64,000 nt of DNA from Mesorhizobium opportunistum WSM2075 (GTDB taxonomy: Bacteria > Pseudomonadota > Alphaproteobacteria > Rhizobiales > Rhizobiaceae). Positions 25,572-33,858 of the stretch are shown piece after piece. The notes beneath the pieces were generated by a model. It made no database searches, was not told the origin of the DNA, and saw nothing but the letters and a program-made list of their open reading frames with translations. Position numbers and translations under genes: made by a program. The stretch is from the NCBI RefSeq assembly GCF_000176035.2, contig NC_015675.1, positions 992,001 through 1,056,000 on the forward strand, given 5' to 3'. Position 1 is the first letter of the stretch, and each line of letters begins with the position of its first letter.

Positions 25572-26294
25572 CTATGTGCTGACACCCGCCGGCACCGGTC
25601 CCCACTGGTTTTCGCGTCCCTGCGTCGGGATCAGGGCGAAGACCAGGATGATCAGGCTGCCGAAGGTCGGGATGAGGATCAGCAGGCAGAGCCAGCCGGT
25701 CAGGCCGAGGTCGTGCAGTCGGCGCACGATCATACCGAGACCGGGCAAGAACGTGGCCAGCAGGAAAACACCAAAGAGCCCGACCGTCACCGCCGGGATT
25801 TCGGCGTTATCGAAATTGCCCATCTCGGAATCGGCGAAAACGCCGATGCCGATGACCACCAGCAACGCGATCGTCCAGAACAGGCAATAGCCCCAATATT
25901 CCTTGCGGCGGGCGCGGCCGGCGAAATTGAAGTAGTTCTGGGTCAGGCCCCGCCAGAAATAACCCCAGAGGTCGCTGGGTTCGGCCGGCTCGGAGGAACG
26001 GCCGAAATGCCCTGCCTGGGGTGGGGCGGCTGCGGGTGCGGTACCAGCTTGAGCCGGTGCGGCATTCATGGCGGCGTCGGCAACCGGGCTTGCGGCAGCC
26101 GGGCTTGTGGTATGGCCGGCGATCGAAAAAACATCGCGCGCCTGGCCGCCGCCCGGCTGGAACTCGACCGCCGTCATGGTTAGCGCGGTTTGCCGGCGCA
26201 GGTTCTCGCGGGTGAAGGTGTAGCGGTTGCCGTCGGCTCCGGTGATGAAGCCGAAGCCCTGATCCTCGTCATAGTGAAGAACTTCGCCGCGCAT
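25572..26294 (-). CDS. Cold-shock-like domain fused to DUF805 membrane domain (paralog 2)
   Basis: 240 aa from MRGEVLHYDEDQGFGFI. Same architecture as its neighbour: OB-fold with GFGFITGADGNRYTFTREN, an Ala/Pro-rich linker (~70-115), DUF805 start YFNFAGRARRKEYWGYCLFW, VRRLHDLGLTGWLCLLILIP and end RENQWGPVPAGVST. About half of the residues match paralog 1 over the conserved parts, so the pair arose by tandem duplication. The two genes are 70 bases apart and probably co-transcribed, this one first. Confidence 0.86.
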   Translation of the reverse strand: MRGEVLHYDEDQGFGFITGADGNRYTFTRENLRRQTALTMTAVEFQPGGGQARDVFSIAGHTTSPAAASPVADAAMNAAPAQAGTAPAAAPPQAGHFGRSSEPAEPSDLWGYFWRGLTQNYFNFAGRARRKEYWGYCLFWTIALLVVIGIGVFADSEMGNFDNAEIPAVTVGLFGVFLLATFLPGLGMIVRRLHDLGLTGWLCLLILIPTFGSLIILVFALIPTQGRENQWGPVPAGVST

Positions 26295-26434
26295 GCGCCA
26301 CCCCTGTCGCCAATGTCCCTGCCAAGGTGTCGCATGGGGCCGCGCCCATGGGCAAGCCATGCGCCATGGCTACCATATCAGCGGCAAATGAAGCATAAGA
26401 CATCAGAAGCAGCCATCCTCGCCCAAAGCAGACA

Positions 26435-27883
26435 ATGACAGCCGAGTGCCCCGATGCCAGTGTCGCGACCGAAGATGGCGAGGCCGAGAGGCCTGCGAGG
26501 CCGGACCCCTCTGTATTGGTCCCCTCTTTATTGGCGATCGACGCCACTGGCCTGATGTTCTGGCCACCCGGCAAGGGGCTGGCCGGCATCCCGCGGGTGG
26601 AAAGCTTTCTCATCAACGCGGCGCTGGACGATCCCGATCCTGGCGTCGAGGTGGTGGCGTTCAGGCCCGGGCAAGGCCGCTTCCGGCCGCTTGCGCCCTT
26701 CGAACAGGATCATGTCGCGGCGGGCGAGATTTCATCGCATCGGCGCAAACGGTGGCCGGGAAAACGCACGGCACTGGCGCAGGCTTTCGAAGCGGTGAGG
26801 CGGCATCCGTGGGGCAAGCGCGAGGCGGACCGTCATCTGGCCAAAACGGTGACCAATGGCCGCAAGGGAATTGTCTACCAGGCAACGGGGCTGCTGATCC
26901 GCATTTGCCGTCTCTACCAGCAGGCGCGGATCTGGATGGGAGCACGGCCTGACGCGGCGAGTCAGACCGCCGAGGCGGAGCCGGGCCTTGTACTGATCAG
27001 CCATCACATCCTGACCCAGGAGGACCGGTCCGCAGTCTCTGGTGCCGCCGGCAGGCTTGCCTTCCTCTGCCACGATCTTATCCCGACACTGCGCCCCGAG
27101 CTGCTTGGCGCGAGCGTCGGCGAGCGCCGTTTCGGGTCTTATCTCGAACAGCTCGTGCGTTTGGGCGCGCCGGCGTTCTGCGCTTCCGACGCGGTCGGCG
27201 TCACGCTCACCGATCACATGCGCAAGGCCGGCATCGCCGCGCCGGTCGTGTACCGGTTCCCGATGCCCTCGATCCTGCACGAGACGGCATCGCGCATGGG
27301 CGCGACGTCGCGCATCGAGACCGGCGAGCCATTCGTGATCTACTGCTCGACCATCGAAGTGCGCAAGAACCACATCCTGCTGGCTCGGATCTGGCAGCAG
27401 GCGCTGGAAGAAGGGGTCAAGCTGCCAAGGCTTGTCTGCGCCGGGCGCTGGGGCTGGATGATCGAGCCGCTGCGCGCCTTTCTCAAGGCGCATCCCGAAC
27501 TGCTCCAGTCGATCACCTTCACCGGGCTGGTCAGCGACGAGCAGCTGATCCAGTATTATCGCAGCGCCACGTTCGGCGTCTTTCCCTCACATATAGAGGG
27601 CTGGGGCTACGGCGCCTCGGAATGCCTCGATTTCGGCGTTCCGGTCATCGTGTCGACGGCGCCGTCGCTGATCGAAGCGACCGGCGGGCTGATGCCGGCG
27701 ATCGATTCCGAAGATGTGCAAGGCTGGTATGCCGCCACCCGCAGGATGGCGGAGGACCACGCCTGGCGTTCGTCGCTGGCCGAGCGCATCGCCAAGCAGC
27801 ACCGCCCGACGCCTGCATCGGCAAGCTGGGCCGCCATCAAGGCCGGTCTGCATGCGTCGGTCTCCCGGGCTTCGAACGCCTGA
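26435..27883 (+). CDS. Glycosyltransferase, GT4/GT1 superfamily
   Basis: 482 aa, GT-B fold. N-terminal half: LLAIDATGLMFWPPGKGLAG, AFLCHDLIPTLRPELLGA-like region for acceptor binding. C-terminal half: VIYCSTIEVRKNHILLARIW (start of the nucleotide-sugar domain) and FPSHIEGWGYGASECLDFG, the E-x7-E donor-binding motif of GT4 enzymes. No signal or membrane segment. It would transfer a sugar during polysaccharide or lipopolysaccharide synthesis; lacking neighbours of that kind, the product is unknown. No clear Shine-Dalgarno before ATG 26435. Confidence 0.85.
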   Translation: MTAECPDASVATEDGEAERPARPDPSVLVPSLLAIDATGLMFWPPGKGLAGIPRVESFLINAALDDPDPGVEVVAFRPGQGRFRPLAPFEQDHVAAGEISSHRRKRWPGKRTALAQAFEAVRRHPWGKREADRHLAKTVTNGRKGIVYQATGLLIRICRLYQQARIWMGARPDAASQTAEAEPGLVLISHHILTQEDRSAVSGAAGRLAFLCHDLIPTLRPELLGASVGERRFGSYLEQLVRLGAPAFCASDAVGVTLTDHMRKAGIAAPVVYRFPMPSILHETASRMGATSRIETGEPFVIYCSTIEVRKNHILLARIWQQALEEGVKLPRLVCAGRWGWMIEPLRAFLKAHPELLQSITFTGLVSDEQLIQYYRSATFGVFPSHIEGWGYGASECLDFGVPVIVSTAPSLIEATGGLMPAIDSEDVQGWYAATRRMAEDHAWRSSLAERIAKQHRPTPASASWAAIKAGLHASVSRASNA

Positions 27884-27966
27884 CCGAACCGGCCGGGTTC
27901 GATCCGTTACTGGCCTGGAACAATGGAGAAAAACGAGTGCAACAGGGCTGTTTTGGCGGAGGTAAA

Positions 27967-28533
27967 ATGAAGAGCAAAAGACTTGCCCTGTACACTTTCG
28001 GCATATTCCGTGCTCCAGCCAGTGATCCCGTGAACCAGGGCTTTCATGACCGCAACGATCGCAATTTTCTGGTTGCCGAAACGAGCGAAGGGTTCATCGC
28101 CAGATCGGGTTATGATGAAGAGCCCGGCCCCGAAAGCTGGGGCGTGCAGGTCTTTCCGCGCTTCTATAGTGAACGTGGAGACGGTTGGTCGCCATCGACG
28201 TTGTCGCTGTGGAAAGACCTGGCATCGCCGATGGCATTCTCCTATGCCGGAATTCATAGGGAGGCGATGAGGCACGGACGAGAATGGTTTCTCAAACCCG
28301 CCTGGCCGCCCTATGTGCTGTGGTGGGTCGAGCGGGATTATACGCCCACCTGGACGGAAGCCGTGGTCAGGCACGAATTTCTTCACGACCACAAGGCCAG
28401 CGCTTTTGCCTTCGATTTCAAGACATGTTTCGATGAAGACGGCCGCTCGACGACAGTCGACAGCCAGGTGGTCAAGCAAAACATGCGCTTGAATGAAGAA
28501 CGCCAGCAAATGATCCAGACCGTGAACTCATAA
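27967..28533 (+). CDS. DUF3291 family protein
   Basis: 188 aa; ATG 27967 follows GGAGGTAAA. LALYTFGIFRAPASDPVNQG, FLVAETSEGFIARSGYDEEP and YVLWWVERDYTPTWTEAVVR followed by HEFLHDHKASAFAFDF are characteristic of the DUF3291 family, a dimeric alpha-beta barrel-like fold of unknown function. Cytoplasmic. AT content is slightly higher than in neighbouring genes. Follows the glycosyltransferase by 83 bases. Confidence 0.8.
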   Translation: MKSKRLALYTFGIFRAPASDPVNQGFHDRNDRNFLVAETSEGFIARSGYDEEPGPESWGVQVFPRFYSERGDGWSPSTLSLWKDLASPMAFSYAGIHREAMRHGREWFLKPAWPPYVLWWVERDYTPTWTEAVVRHEFLHDHKASAFAFDFKTCFDEDGRSTTVDSQVVKQNMRLNEERQQMIQTVNS

Positions 28534-28613
28534 ATGCGGAATGGCCGAGATCGGAGTGGACAGCGGCCTGTCCGTTCTTGCGATCGGAAGGGACAGGCCG
28601 CTGCCCTGCCGAG

Positions 28614-29498
28614 CTATTTCAGAGGCAGAAAGAGTTCAACGACCACTTCGCGTAGCGGCCCCTCCGGGAAGTGGGACAGATGTCGTTGGCAATAGATTGG
28701 AAAGTCGCGTGCTTCCTCGCCGCTGGCAGGAAGCCACTCACGATAAAGGTAAAGTGCTGCGGGTTCGAGATTGTTGGTATTGCCGGGGTAGCGCAGCACC
28801 GCACAGCGTCCGCCAGGGATCACGCCAGCCTTCATCTGCGCGTCATTCGCCTCGATCGGTTGGTCGGTCCCGGCACAGATGTCCATGCTATAGTCAGCCG
28901 GGACCGCAGGCTCTCTTTCGGAACGAAAGACGTTGAAGGTCGGGCTTGTCTCGGGCGACAAGCCCGCGGCCTTACGCCAGGCGATGAACCGCTGGATGGT
29001 GTCCTGGAGCGTCGCCCGGTCTCCGCGATGCTCCATGATCGCCACCGGCGTCGGGGGCACATCGCGGATCGTCACGTCGGTGTGATCAAAGATTATCTGC
29101 ATGAGCGTGTTCCTTGCTTTTTCGAGGGGCCCGAAGGCCATAAGCCACGACCCCCAGTCGGGAGACTTCCGGAACGACGAGGGCGATTGTCCGAACCGTT
29201 GCCGAAAGGCGCGTGCGAAGGCATCCGGCGCGTCGTAGCCGGCATCAATCGCGATATCGGTGACGCTTTGGGCGTCACTTTCGGCAAGCCTGTATGAAGC
29301 GCGCTTCATGCGGGCGAGCTGGACATAGCGATGCACGGACAACCCGAAGGTGGACGTGAACTGCCGATGGAAATGGTATTTCGAGAACGCCGCGACACCG
29401 CTCAACGCCTCCAGGCCCAGATCGTCATCCAGATGCTGGTCGATGTGGTCCAGCACCCGCTGCATTCGGGCTTGGTAGTTTTCAAGTGCTGCCTTCAA
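28614..29498 (-). CDS. AraC-family regulator with GyrI-like domain
   Basis: 294 aa. Start taken at TTG 29498 because GGAGGA is six bases upstream; an ATG 75 bases earlier is not preceded by one and extends outside the family. Residues ~5-105: AraC DNA-binding double helix-turn-helix (RVLDHIDQHLDDDLGLEALS, DAGYDAPDAFARAFRQRFGQ SPSSFR in sequence). Residues ~130-290: GyrI-like small-molecule-binding domain (VTIRDVPPTPVAIMEHRGD, PGGRCAVLRYPG). Like Rob or BmrR-type sensors it likely responds to a drug or metabolite. Confidence 0.9.
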   Translation of the reverse strand: MKAALENYQARMQRVLDHIDQHLDDDLGLEALSGVAAFSKYHFHRQFTSTFGLSVHRYVQLARMKRASYRLAESDAQSVTDIAIDAGYDAPDAFARAFRQRFGQSPSSFRKSPDWGSWLMAFGPLEKARNTLMQIIFDHTDVTIRDVPPTPVAIMEHRGDRATLQDTIQRFIAWRKAAGLSPETSPTFNVFRSEREPAVPADYSMDICAGTDQPIEANDAQMKAGVIPGGRCAVLRYPGNTNNLEPAALYLYREWLPASGEEARDFPIYCQRHLSHFPEGPLREVVVELFLPLK

Positions 29499-29539
29499 CG
29501 CTCTTCCTCCGTGGCGACACCAACTAGGCCTTTCCGGAT

Positions 29540-29788
29540 ATGTCGCGCTCGACCGATCTTGCGATTTTGGCATGGATCAACAGGGGCCTGGACGCCATGG
29601 CGCGGTCTGCCAGCGCGCTACGGCTCGCGCACGATCAGCCACAATCGCTTTGTGCGCTGGTGAAAGGCGGAGGCCGCATGATGGATGCCATCGCGGCAGC
29701 ACAAGGCGGCGACATCCAAATGATCGACAGCGCGAGTGCGGTTCACCGTTTCACGGAAACGGCGACCCACTCTATCTCTTGGCTTTGA
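29540..29788 (+). CDS. Doubtful small ORF between AraC and helicase genes
   Basis: 82 codons (MSRSTDLAILAWINRGLDAM...). No family is recognised and no good ribosome site is seen; the last ~18 codons run into the chimeric RIME-like repeat. Composition is not obviously repeat-derived before that, and it is read away from the AraC gene, so it could be a genuine short gene. The 337-bp gap 29499-29835 holds nothing else beyond the repeat. Confidence 0.25.
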   Translation: MSRSTDLAILAWINRGLDAMARSASALRLAHDQPQSLCALVKGGGRMMDAIAAAQGGDIQMIDSASAVHRFTETATHSISWL

Positions 29789-29837
29789 TGCGATTGCGGA
29801 CGGGAACCCGTTTCACATACTTTTCGGCATCATGCTC
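29734..29837. repeat. Chimeric RIME-like element
   Basis: Left half is of the gttcaccgtttcacggaaac type seen at 21942 and 47421; right half ends TTTTCGGCATCATGCTC, the catgctc type seen at 16122. The junction suggests mosaic recombination between families. Its last bases form the stop codon of the helicase gene. Confidence 0.7.
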
Positions 29838-31698
29838 AACCTGGCCGCTTCTTCGCCTTCTTGTGCTTCGGCGGGCCGGCATTGTCGAATTTCGGCTTGC
29901 CCGGCTTCTTCGCCCACGGCTTCGCCTCATGCGCGGCGGCGGGGCGTTCGGCTGCCGGTGCACGCTTCTCGAACTTGTGCTTCGGTGCGTTGGGGTCGAA
30001 CGGCGCCTTGCCGCGATGCGGTTTCTTGTCGGGGCTTGGCGGCTGGTAGCCGGCCCGCGACAGGTCCGGTGTGCCGTCCAGCCGCTTGACCACGATGTTG
30101 CCCTGGAGTTTGCGGTCGGGACCGATCGCCGTCAGGAAACGATCGGCCCAGTCGGCGGCGATCTGCACGAAGGTCTCTTCCGGCTGCATCTTGATGGCGC
30201 CGATCTCGCGCTTCGAGATGCTGCCGGTACGGCACAGCATCGGGATCAGCCAGCGCGGCTCGGCATTCTGCCGGCGTCCGATCGACAGCGAAAACCAGAC
30301 GCTGGCGCCGAAATCGTCGCGCCGGCTGGGCGCTTCGTCGCGGCGCGCGAAACCTTCGCCCGCCGGTCTTTCACGCGAGGGCGTGAAGGGTGCCACATCC
30401 ATCAGATCCTCGGGCGCGGAGCGGCTGGCGCGGCACTGGCGCACGAAGGCGGCGGCCACCTGCTCGGCGCCATGCTGGCTCAGAAGCGCGTCGATGAAGG
30501 CGCGCTCGTCGTCCTTGACCGGCTCGTCGAAGGCCGGATCGGCAAGGATGCGCTCGTCGTCGCGCCGCATCACGTCGTCGGCCGATGGCGGGCTTGCCCA
30601 TGTCGCGGTCAGCTTGGCGCTCTGCAGCAGGCGTTCGGTGCGCCGGCGGGCGCTGCCCGGCACGATCAGCGCGCTGACGCCCTTGCGCCCGGCGCGCCCG
30701 GTGCGGCCGCTGCGGTGCAGCAGCGTTTCCGGGTTGGTCGGCAGGTCGGCGTGGATGACCAGTTCGAGATTGGGCAGGTCGATGCCGCGCGCCGCGACAT
30801 CGGTGGCGATGCAGACCTTGGCGCGGCCGTCGCGCATCGCCTGCAGCGCATGGCTGCGCTCGTTCTGGCTGAGCTCGCCCGACAGCGCCACGACCGAAAA
30901 GTTGCGGTTGTTGAAGCGCGCGGTGAGATGATTGACGGCGGCGCGCGTGTTGCAGAACACCAGCGCGTTCTTCGCCTCATAAAAACGCAGTACGTTGATG
31001 ATGGCGTTCTCGCGGTCGGCCGGGGCGACGCTGAGCGCCCGGTACTCGATGTCGAGATGCTGTTTTTCCTCACCGGCGGCCGAGATGCGCACGGCGTCAC
31101 GCTGATAGCCCTGGGCGAGCGTGGCGATCGAGCGCGGCACGGTGGCCGAGAACATCAGCGTGCGGCGCTCGGCGGGGGCTGCGTCGAGGATGAATTCGAG
31201 ATCCTCGCGAAAACCGAGATCGAGCATCTCGTCGGCCTCGTCGAGCACGACGGCTTTCAGCGCCGACATGTCGAGCGAGTTTCGGGTTATGTGGTCACGC
31301 AGCCGGCCGGGCGTGCCGACGACGATGTGGGCGCCGCGCTCCAGCGCGCGCCGCTCTGTGCGCATGTCCATGCCGCCGACGCAGGACGCCACCGTGGCGC
31401 CGGTCATTTCGTAGAGCCATTCCAGTTCGCGCGTCACCTGCAGCGCCAGTTCGCGCGTCGGCGCCACCGCCAGCGCCAATGGCGCTGTGGCTGGGGCAAA
31501 GCGGTCCGCACCGTCGAGCAGCGTCGGCGCCATGGCAAGGCCGAAGGCGACGGTCTTGCCGGAGCCGGTCTGCGCCGAGACCAGCGCATCGGCCTGGCCG
31601 AGCTCCAGGACGGCCTTCTGGACCGGGGTCAGGTCGGAATAGCCGCGTTTTTCCAGCGCCTTTGCCAGCGCGGGAACAAGTGCTTCGAAGTTGGACAT
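29836..31698 (-). CDS. DEAD-box ATP-dependent RNA helicase with DbpA/CsdA-type RNA-binding domain
   Basis: 620 aa. Q motif region (MSNFEALVPALAKALEKRGY), Walker A SAQTGSGKT, PTRELALQ, TPGRLRDHI, VLDEADEML, SATVPRSI, then helicase C with LVFCNTRAAV, TDVAARGIDLP and HRSGRTGRAGRKG. Residues ~455-540 form a DbpA-like RNA-binding domain (VWFSLSIGRRQNAEPRWLIP, IGAIKMQPEETFVQI). The basic tail is Lys/Pro-rich (KKPGKPKFDNAG, KKAKKRPG). Roles in ribosome assembly and cold-stress RNA remodelling are known for the family. The stop codon lies in a repeat. Confidence 0.94.
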   Translation of the reverse strand: MSNFEALVPALAKALEKRGYSDLTPVQKAVLELGQADALVSAQTGSGKTVAFGLAMAPTLLDGADRFAPATAPLALAVAPTRELALQVTRELEWLYEMTGATVASCVGGMDMRTERRALERGAHIVVGTPGRLRDHITRNSLDMSALKAVVLDEADEMLDLGFREDLEFILDAAPAERRTLMFSATVPRSIATLAQGYQRDAVRISAAGEEKQHLDIEYRALSVAPADRENAIINVLRFYEAKNALVFCNTRAAVNHLTARFNNRNFSVVALSGELSQNERSHALQAMRDGRAKVCIATDVAARGIDLPNLELVIHADLPTNPETLLHRSGRTGRAGRKGVSALIVPGSARRRTERLLQSAKLTATWASPPSADDVMRRDDERILADPAFDEPVKDDERAFIDALLSQHGAEQVAAAFVRQCRASRSAPEDLMDVAPFTPSRERPAGEGFARRDEAPSRRDDFGASVWFSLSIGRRQNAEPRWLIPMLCRTGSISKREIGAIKMQPEETFVQIAADWADRFLTAIGPDRKLQGNIVVKRLDGTPDLSRAGYQPPSPDKKPHRGKAPFDPNAPKHKFEKRAPAAERPAAAHEAKPWAKKPGKPKFDNAGPPKHKKAKKRPG

Positions 31699-31830
31699 CT
31701 TACTCTTTCGGAATTCGGGGTTCTGCGCTCATCATGGGAGCACGAGCCGGGGCCGGCATCGCCAGCCAAACAATCTTGGCCGTTCGTACTTCCTGCCGCC
31801 GCTCTTGTACAGGGCAAGCGGCACCGGCCT

Positions 31831-31978
31831 TCCTTCTCCCCTTGTGGGAGAAGGTGTCGCCGAAGGCGACGGATGAGGGGTGCTCCAGGGAACACCAACG
31901 CCTCACTCCGCTGGAGCACCCCTCATCCGTCTCGGCGCTGTCGCGCCGATCCACCTTCTCCCACAGGGGGAGAAGGCA
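31831..31978. repeat. Large palindromic repeat, family C copy 2
   Basis: CCTTCTCCCCTTGTGGGAG with CTCCCACAGGGGGAGAAGG, GGATGAGGGGTGCTCC with GGAGCACCCCTCATCC, and local hairpins TCGCCGAAGGCGA and GGCGCTGTCGCGCC. The arms differ from copy 1 (17367) by paired changes (GCGGGAG/CTCCCGC against GTGGGAG/CTCCCAC), again keeping base pairing. Confidence 0.8.
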
Positions 31979-31994
31979 GAGCAGCACACGCAAT

Positions 31995-32022
31995 TGACTC
32001 TTTTACCAAACCGCGTAAAAGC
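31995..32022 (+). promoter_or_regulatory. Candidate sigma-70 promoter of the asd leader
   Basis: TTGACT, 16 bases, TAAAAG. A transcript starting near 32030 would carry the whole leader ORF and hairpins described below. The -35 box is good, the -10 box mediocre; no experimental support. Confidence 0.4.
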
Positions 32023-32045
32023 CGCCACTGAACGGGATCATTTCG

Positions 32046-32171
32046 ATGCGCGGCCTTTTGATGGCTTCTATTGCATTCGACCTCCCTGGCCACAATCATC
32101 TGGCTGGGCGCGTTCGCGCGTCTTACCGCTCCCCTAAAACCATGGCCAAAACCACCACCAAAACGGTGTGA
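32046..32171 (+). CDS. Candidate asd leader peptide (Lys/Thr/Met-coding end)
   Basis: 41-codon ORF from ATG 32046 (a second in-frame ATG at 32061, a third at 32142), preceded by a weak GGGA. It ends SPKTMAKTTTKTV then TGA: within the last 12 codons there are three lysines (all AAA), five threonines and one methionine. These are exactly the amino acids made from aspartate semialdehyde, the product of asd 106 bases downstream. Such a codon run just before alternative hairpins is the hallmark of a ribosome-mediated attenuator. No other product fits. Confidence 0.55.
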   Translation: MRGLLMASIAFDLPGHNHLAGRVRASYRSPKTMAKTTTKTV

Positions 32172-32241
32172 TTCCCTTGGCCTAACCACCCTCTCCCGGG
32201 TCCGGCCCGGGGGACGGAACCCGCATTGGCCGGCGGGTTTT
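32144..32241 (+). promoter_or_regulatory. Candidate transcription attenuator of asd
   Basis: Three hairpins after the leader codons: GGCCAA (32144-32149) with TTGGCC (32177-32182); CCCGGG-TCCGG-CCCGGG (32195-32211); and a terminator-like AACCCGC, eight-base loop, GCGGGTT then TTCT (32218-32241). Alternative pairing exists: CCGGCC (32202-32207) with GGCCGG (32228-32233), and the same GGCCAA with TTGGCC at 32226-32231, both of which would break the terminator. Confidence 0.5.
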
Positions 32242-32277
32242 CTCCAAAAACCAAGCGGAGAGGGACAGGAGATTTCG

Positions 32278-33312
32278 ATGAGTTTCAAGGTTGCAGTCGT
32301 CGGCGCCACGGGCAATGTGGGTCGGGAAATGCTCAACATACTGGAAGAGCGCGGCTTTCCGGTAAGCGAAGTGGTGGCGCTCGCCTCGCGGCGCAGCCAG
32401 GGCACGGAAGTGTCGTTCGGCGACCGCACGCTGAAGGTCAGGACGCTCGACCAGTATGATTTTTCCGACACCGACATCTGCATCATGTCGGCCGGCGGCA
32501 ACGTCTCCAAGGAATGGTCGCCGAAGATCGGCAAGCAGGGCTGCGTGGTCATCGATAATTCGTCGGCCTTCCGCTACGACCAGGACGTGCCGCTGATCGT
32601 GCCGGAAGTGAACCCGGACGCGATCTCACTGTTCACGCGCAAGAACATCATCGCCAACCCGAACTGCTCGACGGCACAGCTGGTCGTGGCGCTGAAGCCG
32701 CTGCACGATGCCGCCACCATCAAGCGCGTCGTCGTCGCGACCTACCAATCGGTGTCCGGCGCCGGCAAGGAAGGCATGGACGAGCTGTTCACGCAGACGC
32801 GCGCGGTGTTCGTCGCCGACCAGGTCGACGTCAAGAAGTTCACCAAGCGCATCGCCTTCAACGTCATCCCGCATATCGACGTCTTCCTCGACGACGGCTT
32901 CACCAAGGAAGAGTGGAAGATGGTGGCCGAGACCAAGAAAATGCTCGACCCCAAGATCAAGCTGACGGCGACCTGCGTGCGCGTGCCGGTGTTCATCGGC
33001 CATTCGGAAGCGGTCAACATCGAGTTCGAAAAGCCGATCACCGCCGACGAGGCGCGCGATATCCTGCGCGATGCGCCGGGCTGCCAGGTCTTGGACAAGC
33101 GCGAGGATGGCGGCTACATCACGCCGTTGGAATCGGCCGGCGAGGACGCCACCTTCATCTCGCGCATCCGCGAGGATTCGACCGTCGACAACGGCCTGTC
33201 GATGTGGATCGTCTCCGACAATCTGCGCAAGGGCGCGGCGCTCAACGCGGTGCAGATCGCCGAGCTGCTGGTCGAGCGCGGACTGATCCAGCCGAAGAAG
33301 AAGGCGGCCTGA
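32278..33312 (+). CDS. asd: Aspartate-semialdehyde dehydrogenase
   Basis: 344 aa from ATG 32278 with AGGAGA upstream. Reduces aspartyl phosphate to aspartate semialdehyde, the branch point to lysine/diaminopimelate, threonine and methionine. NADP-binding VAVVGATGNVGREMLNILEE, SAGGNVSKEW, active-site Cys130 in IANPNCSTAQLVVAL, YQSVSGAGKEGM and the RVPVFIGHSEAVNIE segment with the catalytic histidine. Full family length. Likely expressed from its own leader-controlled promoter; see the attenuator entry. Confidence 0.97.
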   Translation: MSFKVAVVGATGNVGREMLNILEERGFPVSEVVALASRRSQGTEVSFGDRTLKVRTLDQYDFSDTDICIMSAGGNVSKEWSPKIGKQGCVVIDNSSAFRYDQDVPLIVPEVNPDAISLFTRKNIIANPNCSTAQLVVALKPLHDAATIKRVVVATYQSVSGAGKEGMDELFTQTRAVFVADQVDVKKFTKRIAFNVIPHIDVFLDDGFTKEEWKMVAETKKMLDPKIKLTATCVRVPVFIGHSEAVNIEFEKPITADEARDILRDAPGCQVLDKREDGGYITPLESAGEDATFISRIREDSTVDNGLSMWIVSDNLRKGAALNAVQIAELLVERGLIQPKKKAA

Positions 33313-33326
33313 CGGGTCTTTGGTTA

Positions 33327-33632
33327 TCGCTCACGGGCCGCACCGCCGCTTGCGCGGCTGGCCCTCCGCGAGGGCGCCGGACGACCGGCGGCCCGCAGTC
33401 GCGGGCTCGGCCTTCGGCCGATTCAGCTTTCGCTCACGGGCCGTATCGCCGCTGCGCGGCTGGCCCTCCGCGAGGGCGCCGGACGGCCGGCGGCCCGCGG
33501 TCGCGGGCTCGGCCTGCGGCCGATTCAGCTTTCGCTCACGGGCCGTATCGCCGCTTGCGCGGCTGGCCCTCCGCGAGGGCGCCGGACGACCGGCGGCCCG
33601 CGGTCGCGGGCTCGGCCTTCGGCCGATTGGTG
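33327..33632. repeat. Three tandem copies of a ~102-bp GC-rich repeat
   Basis: Units start at 33327, 33430 and 33532, each opening TCGCTCACGGGCC and containing CGCTTGCGCGGCTGGCC, CTCCGCGAGGGCGCCGGACG, GGCGGCCCGC and CTCGGCCTTCGGCCGATT. Each unit can form several hairpins. It lies directly after the asd stop and has no ORF with family resemblance. Confidence 0.9.
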
Positions 33633-33659
33633 TTAGGTTTGCGAAGGCATTGATGAAGG

Positions 33660-33845
33660 CCAATCTCCCCCCTCGTGGGGGAGATGTCCGGCAGGACAGA
33701 GGGGGGCGCTGTCCCTCTTTCCTCTCAATCGATCTCGGTTGTGCTCACCGACCTTTTACTGGTCGCAAATGAAGGAGGTTGGCGTTCCGTCACGCCCCCC
33801 TCTGCCCTACCGGGCATCTCCCCCACGAGGGGGGAGATCGGCAGC
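33660..33845. repeat. Palindromic repeat, family D copy
   Basis: CAATCTCCCCCCTCGTGGGG and GAGATGTCCGGCAGGACAGA at the left; GCCCCCCTCTGCCCTACCGG and CATCTCCCCCACGAGGGGGG at the right, with a ~70-bp centre. Together with the 102-bp tandem array it fills the 546-bp gap between asd and the ACT gene. Confidence 0.8.
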
Positions 33846-33858
33846 TTTGGCCGCCGCG

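Noticed and set aside
29836..29840. Helicase C-terminus altered by the repeat
   Set aside because: The Lys/Pro-rich tail is normal for these helicases; only the stop codon lies in the repeat, so no real extension is shown.
17360..33845. CRISPR arrays
   Set aside because: The repeats are palindromic intergenic elements or direct tandems without unique spacers of regular length; no cas genes are present.
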